50,105 bases of DNA, from assembly GCF_020181595.1 (NCBI RefSeq), contig NZ_CP084028.1, positions 4,257,906 to 4,308,010 of the forward strand, in the 5' to 3' direction. Under the pieces are notes generated by a model. The model was not told the DNA's origin. It saw only the letters and a program-made list of their open reading frames with translations, and made no database searches. The position numbers and the translations under genes were made by a program. This document shows, piece by piece, positions 29,068 to 38,806 of this stretch. The first letter of the stretch is position 1, and each line of letters begins with the position of its first letter. The stretch comes from [Mycobacterium] vasticus. Lineage in GTDB: Bacteria; Actinomycetota; Actinomycetes; Mycobacteriales; Mycobacteriaceae.

Positions 29068-29643
29068 CTAGAGGTTCTGCAGCGAATCCAGCGCGGTGCG
29101 GCACATCCGGGCCAACTCGGCCAGCGAACGCTCCTCGCCCAGCATCCAGACCTCCATCGCGGCGAACACTGCCGCGCCGACGCACCGGGCGGCCACAGCG
29201 ACCCGTAACGGGTCGCCCACCGTCGTAGCCCGCAGCCGCTCGGCCACCGCGTCGGCGAAATCGGCTTCCACCTGACGGATGTGGCGCACGATGCGCTCCG
29301 GGTCGAGCTCCTCGGCGCGCAACGCGGCGATCCGGGTCACCGCCTCAACGTCGTAGGGAAACGCGAAGATCGCCGCCTGCACGGACTCCACTACCGGCTC
29401 GCCCTGCGGCCGGGCGGCCAGCGCGGCGCGGAACCACTGCAGGCCCGCGTCGTAGTCGGCGAACAGCAGGTCGTGCTTGGAGGTGAAGTGCCGGTAGAAG
29501 GTGCGCAGCGAGACCCCGGCGTCGGCGGCGATCTGCTCGGCGGAGGTGTCCTCGACGCCCTGGGCCAGAAACCGCACCAGCGCCGCCTGGCGAAGCGCCT
29601 CGCGGGTGCGCTCGCTGCGAGCGGTCTGCGGCGGCCGGGCCAT
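29068..29643 (-). CDS. TetR-family repressor (Rv3830c-like)
   Basis: The product is 191 residues. The N-terminal HTH is typical (TSAEQIAADAGVSLRTFYRHFTSK). The C-terminal ligand-binding domain is helical with no recognisable specificity. It is preceded by an operator-like site at 29681-29698, divergent from the membrane protein gene at 29724, and followed by a second copy of the site before the dehydrogenase. It therefore most likely represses itself, the dehydrogenase and perhaps the divergent gene. The inducer is unknown; the dehydrogenase substrate or product is a natural guess. Confidence 0.9.
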   Translation of the reverse strand: MARPPQTARSERTREALRQAALVRFLAQGVEDTSAEQIAADAGVSLRTFYRHFTSKHDLLFADYDAGLQWFRAALAARPQGEPVVESVQAAIFAFPYDVEAVTRIAALRAEELDPERIVRHIRQVEADFADAVAERLRATTVGDPLRVAVAARCVGAAVFAAMEVWMLGEERSLAELARMCRTALDSLQNL

Positions 29644-29680
29644 GCCGGTAAAGGTACCGCAGCGACCAGATCACCCGTAA

Positions 29681-29698
29681 CGACAATATTGACAAAAC
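29681..29698. promoter_or_regulatory. TetR operator copy 2, tetR/membrane-gene divergent region
   Basis: CGACAATATTGACAAAAC lies 38 bp upstream of the TetR ATG and 26 bp upstream of the divergent ATG at 29724. Its core CAATATTG is palindromic. On the minus strand it equals the site at 29047-29064 except for one base. Confidence 0.7.
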
Positions 29699-29723
29699 AT
29701 CGGCGCTCTGATGAGACTGGGGA

Positions 29724-30194
29724 ATGATCTCGCTCATCGTGCATGCAGTGCTGGGTGCGGCGGTCGTCTACTGGATCGTCGCGGCCAATCGGACCGTCTT
29801 CGCCAAACCGGCTCAGGGCCCGATGTTTTCACCACTCGAGTACGTCTACTACGCGATCGGCATCGCCTCGATCGGGCTGGGCTGGTACTTCAACATCCGC
29901 TTCGTCAACGAGTACGCGCACGGCCCCAACCACAATCCGATCTGGGGGCCGGGAAGCTGGTCGGAGTACATCCGGCTGATGTTCACCAACCCGGCGGCCA
30001 GCTCGGCGAGCCAGGACTACACCATCATCAATGTTGTGCTGCTGCCGCTGTTCACGATCGCCGACGGCCACCGGCGCGGCCTGCGGCGCCCGTGGCTGTA
30101 TTTCGTGTCGAGCCTGTTCACCAGCTGCGCGTTCGCCTACGCCTTCTACTTCGCCACGATCGTCCGGCAGCACCGCCACGCCAAGGCGGCCTAG
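29724..30194 (+). CDS. DUF2834-type membrane protein (Rv3831-like)
   Basis: The product is 156 residues, close to Rv3831 (about 158). Four predicted transmembrane segments are visible (VHAVLGAAVVYWIVAA, YYAIGIASIGLGWYF, IINVVLLPLFTIA, SCAFAYAFYFATIV). It has a loop rich in Asn/Pro/Trp (HGPNHNPIWGPGSW). The start ATG has a GGGGA element just upstream. It is divergent from the TetR gene and shares the operator-containing interval. Function is unknown; the shared control region links it to the dehydrogenase. Confidence 0.82.
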   Translation: MISLIVHAVLGAAVVYWIVAANRTVFAKPAQGPMFSPLEYVYYAIGIASIGLGWYFNIRFVNEYAHGPNHNPIWGPGSWSEYIRLMFTNPAASSASQDYTIINVVLLPLFTIADGHRRGLRRPWLYFVSSLFTSCAFAYAFYFATIVRQHRHAKAA

Positions 30195-30261
30195 CAGGGT
30201 CGTGGCGCGACGGCCGCCGACCAGGCCACGATAGGCTGACCGCGACGACGGGAGGCAGGTC

Positions 30262-30822
30262 GTGGCTAAGCCGGTGGCGCCACGTGGATCCGCACGTGAG
30301 CGGGTGCTGCAGGCGGCGTTGGAACTGTTCATCGAACACAGCATCGGCGGCACATCGATGCAGATGATCGCCGACCGGCTGGGCGTGAGCAAACCTGCTG
30401 TCTACTACCAGTTCCGGTCCCGCGACGACATCGTCGTCGCGCTGGTGGAGCCGATGTTCGACGACATCGTCCGGATCATCAGGATCGCTGAGGCCATGCC
30501 GACCCAACAGGGCAGTCGCGACGTGACCCTCAGCGGCGTCGTCGAACTCGCGGTCCGCTACCGCAGGCTCACCTTCTTGTTCTACGACCGCGCCATGGAG
30601 CACGCCGTGCGGGCACGCGACGACTTCATGGCCGTCGGCGATACCGCAGCGGCCATTCTGCAGGGTCCCGAACCGGATGCGACAGCACGGGTGATCACCA
30701 CGGCACTGCTGTCGGGGACCTTCACCGCGGCGGCCGATCCGAAGCTCGAAGACATCAGCGACGAAGAGCTGCACGAGATTCTGCTGACCACCGCCCGCCG
30801 GCTGATCGAACCGTTGGGCTAA
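30262..30822 (+). CDS. TetR-family repressor next to mmpL
   Basis: The product is 186 residues, starting with GTG after GGGAGGCAG. The HTH is [20 protein letters not shown]. It converges on mmpL: its TAA overlaps the mmpL stop by four bases (30819-30822). It is clearly related to the TetR remnant at the other end of the mmpS-mmpL operon (shared [14 protein letters not shown] and C-terminal EELH segments). With the other copy damaged, this may be the only remaining local repressor for the exporter, but no operator shared with mmpS was found. Confidence 0.9.
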   Translation: MAKPVAPRGSARERVLQAALELFIEHSIGGTSMQMIADRLGVSKPAVYYQFRSRDDIVVALVEPMFDDIVRIIRIAEAMPTQQGSRDVTLSGVVELAVRYRRLTFLFYDRAMEHAVRARDDFMAVGDTAAAILQGPEPDATARVITTALLSGTFTAAADPKLEDISDEELHEILLTTARRLIEPLG

Positions 30823-33671
30823 CGGCTCGCACCGAGGAGTTCGTCGCGCGGATCACGCTCGTCGCGCCGCCGGGGCTCCGGCCACGGCACCGGCTTGGGA
30901 CGCAGCCGCGGAACCTGGGGCCACCAGAACCACTTTCCGAGCAGGGTCGCGATCGCCGGCGTCATGAACGACCGGATGATCAGCGTGTCCAGCAACAGGC
31001 CCAGGCCTATGGTGGTGCCCACCTGGCCGATCACCCGCAGCTCCGAGACCGCCATCGTCATCATGGTGAACGCGAACACCAGACCAGCGGCCGTCACCAC
31101 CGACCCGCTGCCGCCCATGGCCCGGATCATGCCGGTATGCAGCCCGGCGTGGATCTCTTCCCGCAAGCGGGAGACCAGCAGCAGGTTGTAGTCGGCGCCC
31201 ACCGCCAACAGGATGATCACCGCCATCGCCATCACCATCCAGTGCACCTGCAGACCGATGATGTGCTGCCACACCAACACCGACAGTCCGAAGGCACTGC
31301 CGAGCGACACCACCACGGTGCCCACGATCACCAGGGCGGCCACCACGGCGCGGGTGATCAGCAGCATGATGATGAAGATCAGGCACAGTGCTGCGACCCC
31401 GGCGATCATCAGGTCGTAGTTGGAGCCCTCCTGCATGTCCTTGAACATCGCGGCGGTGCCACCGACGTAGATCTTGGAGCCCTCCCACGGCGTGGTCTTG
31501 ATGGCCTCCTTGGCGGCCAGCTTGATCGCGTCGATGTGCTCGATGCCGTCCGCGCTCAGCGGATCGCCCTCGTGGGTGACGATGAAACGCACCCCGCGCC
31601 CGTCCGGGGACACGAACATCTTCATGCCGCGCTGGAATTCGGCATTGTCGAAGATCTCCGGCGGAAGGTAGAAGGAGTCGTCGTTGCGGGCCCGGTCGAA
31701 GGCCTCCCCCATCGCCGCCGGGTCGCCCTGGGCTTCCTGCACCTGCTTGGCGAGCCCGCTCTGGGTGGCGTAGGTGGCCAGCATCATGTCCTTGGCGTTC
31801 TTCATCATCTGGATCATCGGCGGCATCAGCAGGAGCATCTGCGGCAGCTGTGCGGCCATCGCGTCCATGTCCGGAACGATCTGCTTGAAGTTGTCGGTCA
31901 TGGTGTCGATGCCGTCCATGACGTCAAAGATCGACCGCAGTGAATAACACACCGGGATGTCGAAACAGTGCGGCTCCCAATAGAAGTAGCTGCGCATCGG
32001 CCGGAAGAAGTCGTCGAAGTTGGCGATGCCGTCGCGCAGTTCCTCGATATCGGAGACCATCAGGTGCATCTTGCCCACCATGCGGCCCATGGTGGCGTTC
32101 ATCTGCTCCATGAGCTCGATCATCTTGGTCATCGTGTCGATGTTGCCCTGCATATCCTCGGCCTGAGCCAACATGTCCGCCGTGCGTTCGTCGTTGAACT
32201 TGCGGGTCATGTCCTGGCTGACCGCCTGCATGCCGATCAGGTAGCCGAAGGTGGAGTGCTCCATCGGGATACCCTGCGGCCGGGTGATGGACATGACCCG
32301 GGAGATGCCGGGAACCGCGGTGACCCGCTTGGCGATTCGCTCGATGATCAGAAAGTCCGCGGAGTTGCGCACGTCGTGGTCGGTTTCGAGCATCAGCATT
32401 TCCGGGTTCATCCGCGCCGAGGGAAAGTGCCGGTCCGAGGCCAGGAAACCCTGGTTGGCGGGCAGGTCTTCGGGCATGTAGGCGCGGTCGTTGTAGCCGG
32501 GCTGGTATCCGGGCAGGGCGAGGATGCCCACCAGAGCGGCTGAGGTGGCGGCGATCAGAATCGGTCCAGGCCAACGACTCACGGCCGCACCGATTTTCCG
32601 CCAGCCCCGGCCGCGGTTGGCCCGCTTGGGCTCCAACAGGGAGCCGAACCTGCCGGCGACCGAGATGACGGCGGAGCCCATCGTCAGCGAGGTGACGACT
32701 ACGACCGTCATGCCGATCCCCAACGGAATCCCCAGTGACTGGAAGTAGGGCAACCGGGTGAAATGCAGGCACAGCGTGGCGCCCGCAATGGTCATGCCCG
32801 AGCCGAGCACCACATGCGCGGTGCTGCGAAACATGGTGTAGTACGCCTGTTCCCGGTCCTCGCCGGCGGCGCGGGCCTCCTGATATCGACCGATCAGGAA
32901 GATCGCATAGTCGGTGGCCGCCGCGATCGCGAGCGTCACCAGCAGGCTGGTCGCGAATGGCGAGAGGCCGATCAGCCCGTGATAGCCCAGAAACGCCACG
33001 ATGCCGCGGGCCGACATCAGCCCGGTCACCACCATCGACAGCGCCAGCAGCACGGTGGTGATCGAGCGATAGACCGCCAGCATCATGGTGATGATGACCA
33101 CGAACGTGAGGCCCTCGATCATGTGCATGCTGCGGGTGCCGGCCTTGTCCTGGTCGGCCGACAGCGCCGCGCCACCGGTCACGTAGGCCTTGACGCCGGG
33201 CGGCGCGGTGACACTGTCGACGGCCTGCTGGACCGCCTTGACCGATTCGTTGGCCAGCGCCTCGCCCTGATTACCCGCGGTGTAGATCTGCACGTAGGCG
33301 CTTTTGCCGTCGGGACTCTGGGCGCCGGCGGCGGTCAGGCGATCACCCCAGAAGTCCTGGATGTGCTCCACGTGGGTGGTGTCGGTCTTGAGTCTGGCGA
33401 TGATCTCGTCGTAGTAGTGGTGGGCGTCAGCGCCCAGCGGCTCGTCGCTCTCAAGCACCAGCATCACCGAGCTGTTGGAGCTGAACTCCTGGAACACCTC
33501 GCCCTGGCGTTTGACCGCGATCATCGACGGCGCCTCGTCCGGCGTCATCTGCACCGCGGCCATCTCAGCCACCTGCTCCAGCTGGGGAACGGACACGTTC
33601 GCCAGGACGATGATCCCGATCCAGCCCAGCATGATCGGAATAGCCAGCCGTCGAATCCATTTCGCGATCAT
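30819..33671 (-). CDS. MmpL-family RND transporter
   Basis: The product is 950 residues, the size of MmpL4/MmpL5-type proteins. Twelve transmembrane helices are arranged as one N-terminal helix, a periplasmic domain, five helices, a second large periplasmic domain (about 375-745) and a final set of helices. The second domain contains a long helical hairpin rich in Met and Gln ([18 protein letters not shown]), a feature of the MmpL4/5 group. Proton-relay Asp-Tyr pairs are seen in [10 protein letters not shown] and [10 protein letters not shown]. These transporters export siderophores, lipids or drugs with an MmpS partner. It overlaps mmpS (ATGA). The substrate cannot be told. Confidence 0.95.
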   Translation of the reverse strand: MIAKWIRRLAIPIMLGWIGIIVLANVSVPQLEQVAEMAAVQMTPDEAPSMIAVKRQGEVFQEFSSNSSVMLVLESDEPLGADAHHYYDEIIARLKTDTTHVEHIQDFWGDRLTAAGAQSPDGKSAYVQIYTAGNQGEALANESVKAVQQAVDSVTAPPGVKAYVTGGAALSADQDKAGTRSMHMIEGLTFVVIITMMLAVYRSITTVLLALSMVVTGLMSARGIVAFLGYHGLIGLSPFATSLLVTLAIAAATDYAIFLIGRYQEARAAGEDREQAYYTMFRSTAHVVLGSGMTIAGATLCLHFTRLPYFQSLGIPLGIGMTVVVVTSLTMGSAVISVAGRFGSLLEPKRANRGRGWRKIGAAVSRWPGPILIAATSAALVGILALPGYQPGYNDRAYMPEDLPANQGFLASDRHFPSARMNPEMLMLETDHDVRNSADFLIIERIAKRVTAVPGISRVMSITRPQGIPMEHSTFGYLIGMQAVSQDMTRKFNDERTADMLAQAEDMQGNIDTMTKMIELMEQMNATMGRMVGKMHLMVSDIEELRDGIANFDDFFRPMRSYFYWEPHCFDIPVCYSLRSIFDVMDGIDTMTDNFKQIVPDMDAMAAQLPQMLLLMPPMIQMMKNAKDMMLATYATQSGLAKQVQEAQGDPAAMGEAFDRARNDDSFYLPPEIFDNAEFQRGMKMFVSPDGRGVRFIVTHEGDPLSADGIEHIDAIKLAAKEAIKTTPWEGSKIYVGGTAAMFKDMQEGSNYDLMIAGVAALCLIFIIMLLITRAVVAALVIVGTVVVSLGSAFGLSVLVWQHIIGLQVHWMVMAMAVIILLAVGADYNLLLVSRLREEIHAGLHTGMIRAMGGSGSVVTAAGLVFAFTMMTMAVSELRVIGQVGTTIGLGLLLDTLIIRSFMTPAIATLLGKWFWWPQVPRLRPKPVPWPEPRRRDERDPRDELLGASR

Positions 33672-34093
33672 GCAGATTTCACCAAGCAGAAGGTCAGGGC
33701 GCTGGCGCCGGTTGCGGTTCGCTCGTCTTTGAGCTCGTGGTCGATGCTGATGCGACAGCCCAGGGTGGAGCCTTTGCCCTGCGCGTAGAGGTTGGGCGAC
33801 ACCGCCGACAGCGTGGTGCTCATGGTCACCGACCAGGGCAGCACCGCGTCGTCGACGCGCTGCGGCCTGCTGTCGAGGTCGAGGTAGCTGATGTCGGCGG
33901 TCGCGCCCGGTTCACCGAAGACCTCATAGGTGACGACCTTGGGGTTGTAGGGCTTGGTGTCGTCGACCTTGGTGCTGATCAGGTTGGAGTTCTCGCCACC
34001 GAAGTAGGTGCGCACCCGCAGCACAGTCAACGTTCCGAGTACCACCACCGCGACGATGAGCAGCGGCATCCATGCGCGCCGCAGCGCTTTCAT
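33668..34093 (-). CDS. MmpS-family accessory protein
   Basis: The product is 141 residues. One N-terminal transmembrane segment ([18 protein letters not shown]) leads to a periplasmic beta-rich domain ([30 protein letters not shown]), as in MmpS4/MmpS5. MmpS proteins assist their MmpL in export. The ATG at 34093 has only a weak upstream purine run; the mmpL start overlaps its stop. The promoter at 34170-34198 fits this gene. Confidence 0.93.
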   Translation of the reverse strand: MKALRRAWMPLLIVAVVVLGTLTVLRVRTYFGGENSNLISTKVDDTKPYNPKVVTYEVFGEPGATADISYLDLDSRPQRVDDAVLPWSVTMSTTLSAVSPNLYAQGKGSTLGCRISIDHELKDERTATGASALTFCLVKSA

Positions 34094-34169
34094 CGATCAG
34101 ACCCCTGTGGGTTCAGCATCGGCGACGCCCTTTCTGCTCGGAGCCATCGGGTAGACGTGACGAAAGGTT

Positions 34170-34210
34170 AAGTTATAGGAATGGTAAAGTTGAATCAATC
34201 GATCGGTCAG
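34170..34210 (-). promoter_or_regulatory. mmpS promoter with operator-like dyad
   Basis: On the minus strand TTGATT (34193-34198) and TAACTT (34170-34175) are spaced by 17 bp, a good -35/-10 pair. The sequence ATCGATCGGT at 34199-34208 abuts the -35 and is a near-palindrome of the ACCGATCGGT type bound by several mycobacterial TetR proteins. Confidence 0.45.
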
Positions 34211-34270
34211 TTTTGCCGTGCGACGTGGCTCACGCCAGTGAGCGGTCGGTCCGGTAGCAGGAGGTATGCG

Positions 34271-34459
34271 GTCACGAAGACAGTGGCGCCGCGCGGATTC
34301 AGATTCACGCGGGACCGGCTGCTGGAGGCCGCGCAGGAACTGTTCGCCGAGCACGGGGTCAGCGGCACCTCGCTGCAGATGATCGCCGACCGGCTGGGCG
34401 TCAACGAGGAACTACACCGGATGCTGCTGGACTGCTCGCGCCGGCTGTTCGCCGCCTGA
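34271..34459 (+). pseudogene. Collapsed TetR gene upstream of mmpS
   Basis: The remnant encodes about 62 residues: a TetR N-terminal arm and the start of the HTH ([12 protein letters not shown]), joined in frame to a TetR C-terminal tail (NEELHRMLLDCSRRLF). Compared with the TetR at 30262, everything between the HTH turn and EELH is deleted, removing the recognition helix and the ligand domain. The position matching the neighbour's GTG start reads GTC, with an AGGAGG (34259-34264) still in place upstream. It would have been the divergent repressor of mmpS-mmpL. An in-frame ATG at 34181 could extend the frame but lacks similarity. Confidence 0.8.
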
Positions 34460-34593
34460 CGCGAACGTAGCACCGAGCCAAGCCATGTCGATCCCGTCGG
34501 CTGTCTGCGGCAGGTCTGGCGGACGTGCCAAACGTGCATCAGCAGGCCGATCTCCATCGCGGGTCGTGACGGAATATTGTCATGCCCGCTCGA

Positions 34594-34599
34594 TAAGGT
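34594..34599 (+). promoter_or_regulatory. -10 hexamer of the methyltransferase gene (leaderless)
   Basis: TAAGGT ends 6 nt before the ATG at 34606. No Shine-Dalgarno sequence is present, so the mRNA is likely leaderless. Confidence 0.45.
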
Positions 34600-34605
34600 T
34601 GCAGC

Positions 34606-36357
34606 ATGGACATTCTCGCCGAGACCGAAGAATTGGCCGTTGCTCGGCCGCTCGGCGCACGAGGTTCTCGCGTGGTGCTCGGGTCAGCAGATCCCGCCGC
34701 AGAGCTGACACCCGCCGCTGCCGCAGTACTAGCCGCGATCCCAGGCTGGTGGACCTCACGAGCTATTCAAGCCGGTTTAGATGGCGAATGGCTTGATGTT
34801 CACTCAGCACTACATATCACGCCACCGCTCCCGCTCCCCGAAACACGGCCATTGGCCGACGGATGGGGGCTCTTTAGTCCAGAGGACGTCGGTGCTGCAT
34901 ATGTGGAGTCGCTCGCGCCAAGTACGCGGGCTCGGCACGGACGGCACTACACCCCACGCGAATTGGCGAAGCGGCTATGGACGATGACGCGGTCCGAGCT
35001 CGGCATGAAACGAGGACCAACACTTCTCCCGGGACTTGTACGCGATCCCGCCTGCGGCGCCGGCGCGTTACTCCTTCCGGCCCTACGTGAACACCTCGCC
35101 GCCAGCCAGGCGATTGATCCGCAGCTCGTCTTGAATGGGCTTCCGTCTCTACTTGAGGGAACCGACTCTGATCCAGCTGCGGTATGGGTGGCCAACATAC
35201 TAATGGCAGCTGAGATGCTTCCCACGCTGGCACGAATTCCTGCGAAACGCCGTCGCCCCCTTCCTGCGCTGGCCCATACCGGGGACGGCCTACAGGTGGA
35301 GCGATCGCCAGCGGCAGCAATCATAATGAATCCTCCCTACGGGCGTGTCCGACTGGACGCGGCTGACCGCAAGCGATTCGCAAGATCGCTTTACGGGCAT
35401 GCCAACTTGTATGGAATCTTCATGGCCGCCGCGGTCGACTGCCTCGATGAGGGTGGTGTCCTTTCGGCATTGGTGCCGACGTCATTTACAGCTGGCCGTT
35501 ACTTCGAACCGCTACGCCGCGTCCTATCCACCCGGATGCGGCTCCGGGAGGTCGATTTCGTGGCGGACAGGTCAGGGGTGTTCACGTCAGTACTTCAGGA
35601 GACTTGCCTAGCGACCTTCACGAGCCGACGAACCCGACACGTGACCGTAAACAGTATCGGTTCACAGGTCAGCTATGTCGCAACGATTGCCAGCCCGGCA
35701 ACCAGCCGGCCATGGGTCCTCCCTCGTCGTTCCGATCTAGCGCCTGTCGCCGCGGCGGCTGCGTCGCTTCCTTGGAGTCTCGCCGACGCCGGGTGGCGAG
35801 TAAGTACCGGACCGCTTGTTTGGAACCGTCGTAAGGCGGATCTGTATCCACGGCCTGCCGCAAACCGGCACTATGTTGTGTGGGCCGCAGACCTTGATGG
35901 GGGCCAATTGCATCGTGACAGCGCCCGATCGGCGTATCGGTACATGGCGCTTAACTCAGCCGCTGATCGAAACACGATGCTGATTGACGAGCCGTGTGTG
36001 CTGGTACAGCGGACCACTTCACCCGAACAAGCTCGTCGGCTGGTCGCCGCGGAGCTAACTGCGGAATGGTTACGCGGAGTACGCGGTGCGGTGGTGGTCG
36101 AGAACCACGTTAACGTCCTTCGCCCGTCTCGACCTTCGCCAGCAATCTCACGCAGCTTGTTGACACGGCTCCTCGCCACCGAAACCCTTGACAAACTTAT
36201 GCGCTGCATTTCAGGGTCAGTCGCCGTGTCCGCGTACGAGCTGGAGTCCTTAGCGTTACCAGACTTGGCCACCCTTGGATCATGGGAAAAACTGCCGCCG
36301 GACGTTCTCGAAGTGGCCGTAACCCGCGCCTACCTTCCTGCCGAAGGATATCGTTGA
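34606..36357 (+). CDS. Type II N6-adenine DNA methyltransferase
   Basis: The product is 583 residues. Motif I is DPACGAGALL (147-156), motif IV is MNPPYGR (241-247), and GRHYTP (112-117) precedes motif I. This is the layout of gamma-type, M.TaqI-like N6-adenine methyltransferases. The C-terminal about 250 residues should form the target-recognition domain. The gene overlaps the restriction endonuclease gene by four bases (TTGA), so it protects host DNA before the nuclease is made. Codon use is less GC-rich than the neighbours, which suggests recent transfer. If the pair follows PstI/BsuBI, the target would be CTGCAG, but this is only an inference. Confidence 0.88.
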   Translation: MDILAETEELAVARPLGARGSRVVLGSADPAAELTPAAAAVLAAIPGWWTSRAIQAGLDGEWLDVHSALHITPPLPLPETRPLADGWGLFSPEDVGAAYVESLAPSTRARHGRHYTPRELAKRLWTMTRSELGMKRGPTLLPGLVRDPACGAGALLLPALREHLAASQAIDPQLVLNGLPSLLEGTDSDPAAVWVANILMAAEMLPTLARIPAKRRRPLPALAHTGDGLQVERSPAAAIIMNPPYGRVRLDAADRKRFARSLYGHANLYGIFMAAAVDCLDEGGVLSALVPTSFTAGRYFEPLRRVLSTRMRLREVDFVADRSGVFTSVLQETCLATFTSRRTRHVTVNSIGSQVSYVATIASPATSRPWVLPRRSDLAPVAAAAASLPWSLADAGWRVSTGPLVWNRRKADLYPRPAANRHYVVWAADLDGGQLHRDSARSAYRYMALNSAADRNTMLIDEPCVLVQRTTSPEQARRLVAAELTAEWLRGVRGAVVVENHVNVLRPSRPSPAISRSLLTRLLATETLDKLMRCISGSVAVSAYELESLALPDLATLGSWEKLPPDVLEVAVTRAYLPAEGYR

Positions 36358-37448
36358 GAACCGTAATCTCGGCATCCGAAGCTACAGGGCGACTGCTAGC
36401 CATATTTCCCAGGGCTGCATTCGATACCGTCATGTCCAGTCCCCTCGCCGGTGCAGCCGTCGCAGCAATGATCTACGTCGACGCTGTCGCGACCGACGAC
36501 GACAACACAACCTTCTGGGCACGGCCATCGATGGTGATGTGGATGTCTGACGAAATGCGCACTCGAGCTTCGGAAGCCGAGCGCATCACGTGGCGAGTAG
36601 CAGCCGCAAAGAATAATAAATACCTTGTCGAGGTACTAAATGACTGGGACGTTCCCATCGCCCCGGACTACGCAGACAATTCCCGTGAAACACTGCGCGA
36701 TGAGACATTTCGCAAGTGGCGAGACAGCGGCGCCCTTCGTGAAAGGCCGGGGGTGCCGAAGAACTCCGGCAACGGACGCTGGGCCTTGGAGGCTCACTTC
36801 GCGGACCTCTTCAACCCCTCCCTGAGTGCAATTGAGTTCGAGACAGCCGCCGAACTCTGGCGAGATCAGCACCTCTCACCAGCAGCTAAGCTTAAGGTAC
36901 AGTTCGCGGCACAAGGTCAGCAGGCTACGCATGCCGTGCACGTGACGCTTCCTGGCAATCGGGGCGTTCGCCACTTGGAGGCAGGGAGGGCCTCGCAGAT
37001 TCTCAAGGGGGTAATCGAAGACTGGGCCCCCATTCGGCTCGAAAAGCCGTTTGTCGTCACTATCAGCGAACCTGGCGATAAAATTTTTACAGCTGACGCC
37101 GACCTACTCAATTACCTGGGCGTGGCGATTATTTCGTCGAATCTCCTCCCAGACGCTATTATCGCGGATATTACGTCGGGAGGCGATGTCTACTTTTGGT
37201 TTGTCGAGGCCGTAAATACCGATGGAGAGATCAATGAAAGCCGCAGGATCAGCCTACTCGCTTGGGCTGAACAACAGTCCATCGATACCGACCATTGCTA
37301 CTTCCTGACGGCATTCAGCTCCCGAAATGATGCAGCTGCAAGAAAACGGCTAAAGGACTTGGCCGTCGGCACATTCGCGTACTTTGCTGATGAACCGGAG
37401 CGAGAACTGGCCTGGTACGTCCTTGGTCAGGCAGCACCAAAACTTTAA
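36354..37448 (+). CDS. BsuBI/PstI-family type II restriction endonuclease
   Basis: The product is 364 residues. Residues about 265-298 carry the family core, PDAIIADITSG followed by WFVEAVNTDGEIN and SRR, matching the PDxxx...(I/V)EAV...G pattern of BsuBI/PstI enzymes, where Asp and Glu bind the metal. GRWALEAHFADLF in the middle also resembles the family. The start is TTG at 36354, with GAAGGA five bases upstream and overlapping the methyltransferase TGA; the next ATG is 78 bases on and has no such signal. The rare start and coupling should keep nuclease levels low. Its TAA directly abuts the serS stop, with no spacer. Confidence 0.85.
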   Translation: MRTVISASEATGRLLAIFPRAAFDTVMSSPLAGAAVAAMIYVDAVATDDDNTTFWARPSMVMWMSDEMRTRASEAERITWRVAAAKNNKYLVEVLNDWDVPIAPDYADNSRETLRDETFRKWRDSGALRERPGVPKNSGNGRWALEAHFADLFNPSLSAIEFETAAELWRDQHLSPAAKLKVQFAAQGQQATHAVHVTLPGNRGVRHLEAGRASQILKGVIEDWAPIRLEKPFVVTISEPGDKIFTADADLLNYLGVAIISSNLLPDAIIADITSGGDVYFWFVEAVNTDGEINESRRISLLAWAEQQSIDTDHCYFLTAFSSRNDAAARKRLKDLAVGTFAYFADEPERELAWYVLGQAAPKL

Positions 37449-38708
37449 TTAGCGCATGGGCTCCAACACCTCGGTCCCGACGTAGGGCACCAGCGCGGCC
37501 GGCACCCGCACGCTGCCGTCGGGCTGCTGGTGGTTCTCCAGGATCGCCACCAGCCAGCGGGTGGTGGCCAGCGTGCCATTCAGTGTCGCCGCTGTCTGCG
37601 GCTTGCCGTTCTCGTCGCGATAGCGGGTGGCCAGCCGGCGCGCCTGGAAGGTGGTGCAGTTCGACGTCGACGTCAGCTCCCGGTACGCCTCCTGCGACGG
37701 CACCCAGGCCTCACAGTCGAACTTGCGGGCGGCCGAGGAGCCCAGATCGCCGGCGGCGACGTCGATCACCCGGTAGGGCACCTCGATGCGGGCCAGCATC
37801 TCGCGCTGCCAGCCGAGCAGCCGCTGGTGTTCGGCCTCGGCCTCGGCAGGCCGGCAGTAGACGAAGCCCTCCACCTTGTCGAACTGGTGCACCCGGATGA
37901 TGCCCCGGGTGTCCTTGCCGTAGCTGCCGGCCTCACGCCGGAAACACGACGACCACCCGGCGTAGCGCAGTGGCCCACTCGACAGGTCCAGGATCTCGTC
38001 GGAGTGATAGCCGGCCAGCGGCACCTCGGAGGTCCCCACCAGGTAGAGATCGTCGGCCTCGAGCCGATACACCTCGTCGGCGTGCGCCCCCAAAAACCCG
38101 GTGCCGGACATGATCTCCGGACGCACCAGCGACGGGGTGATCATCGGCGTGAAACCGTTGTCGACCGCCACCCGGATCGCCAGCTGCAGAAGTCCCAACT
38201 GCAGCAGCGCGCCGCGGCCGGTCAGGAAGTAGAACCGCGACCCCGACACCTTGGCGCCGCGGCCCATGTCGATCAGCCCCAGCGCCTCGCCGAGCTCCAG
38301 GTGGTCACGCGGGTTGTCGATCGCCGGCTGTTCGCCGACCACGTCGAGCACCGCGAAGTCGTCGACCCCACCGGCCGGCACCCCGTCGATGACGACGTTG
38401 GCGATCGCCATGTGCGCGCCGGTCATGGCCGCCTCGGCGTCGCTCTGGGCGACCTCGGCGGCCTTGACCTGCTCGGCCAGTTCCTTGGCCCGCGCCAGCA
38501 GGGCGGGGCGGTCCTCCGGAGAGGCCGCGCCGACCGAACGGCTGGCCGCCTTCTGTTCGGCGCGCAGGCTGTCGGCGGTGGCGATCGCGGAGCGCCGCGC
38601 GGTGTCGGCGGCCAGCAGGGCGTCCACCAGGGCAGGGTCCTCACCGCGACCCACCTGGGAGCGGCGGACGCGGTCGGGGTCTTCGCGCAGCAGGTTCAGG
38701 TCGATCAC
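37449..38708 (-). CDS. serS: Seryl-tRNA synthetase
   Basis: The product is 419 residues, full length for SerRS, starting with GTG. An N-terminal coiled-coil arm (about 30-105) binds tRNA-Ser. Class II motifs are visible: motif 2 in [15 protein letters not shown] and motif 3 in [14 protein letters not shown], with [13 protein letters not shown] for serine binding. It charges tRNA-Ser (and tRNA-Sec where present). It is divergent from the septum-formation gene. In M. tuberculosis this is Rv3834c. Confidence 0.97.
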   Translation of the reverse strand: MIDLNLLREDPDRVRRSQVGRGEDPALVDALLAADTARRSAIATADSLRAEQKAASRSVGAASPEDRPALLARAKELAEQVKAAEVAQSDAEAAMTGAHMAIANVVIDGVPAGGVDDFAVLDVVGEQPAIDNPRDHLELGEALGLIDMGRGAKVSGSRFYFLTGRGALLQLGLLQLAIRVAVDNGFTPMITPSLVRPEIMSGTGFLGAHADEVYRLEADDLYLVGTSEVPLAGYHSDEILDLSSGPLRYAGWSSCFRREAGSYGKDTRGIIRVHQFDKVEGFVYCRPAEAEAEHQRLLGWQREMLARIEVPYRVIDVAAGDLGSSAARKFDCEAWVPSQEAYRELTSTSNCTTFQARRLATRYRDENGKPQTAATLNGTLATTRWLVAILENHQQPDGSVRVPAALVPYVGTEVLEPMR

Positions 38709-38806
38709 GGCGCAACCCTACAACCTGGACCACCCGGGTTCGGAGGCATCACTTTCGCATCAATTGCCACGCTTCGTCTGTCACCCACAGATGCCGCCCT
38801 GTCAGA

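Noticed and set aside
34567..34582. TGAC-AATATT-GTCA segment upstream of the methyltransferase as a TetR-like operator
   Set aside because: The half-sites are not symmetrically placed about the centre, and it shares only nine bases with the operators at 29047 and 29681.
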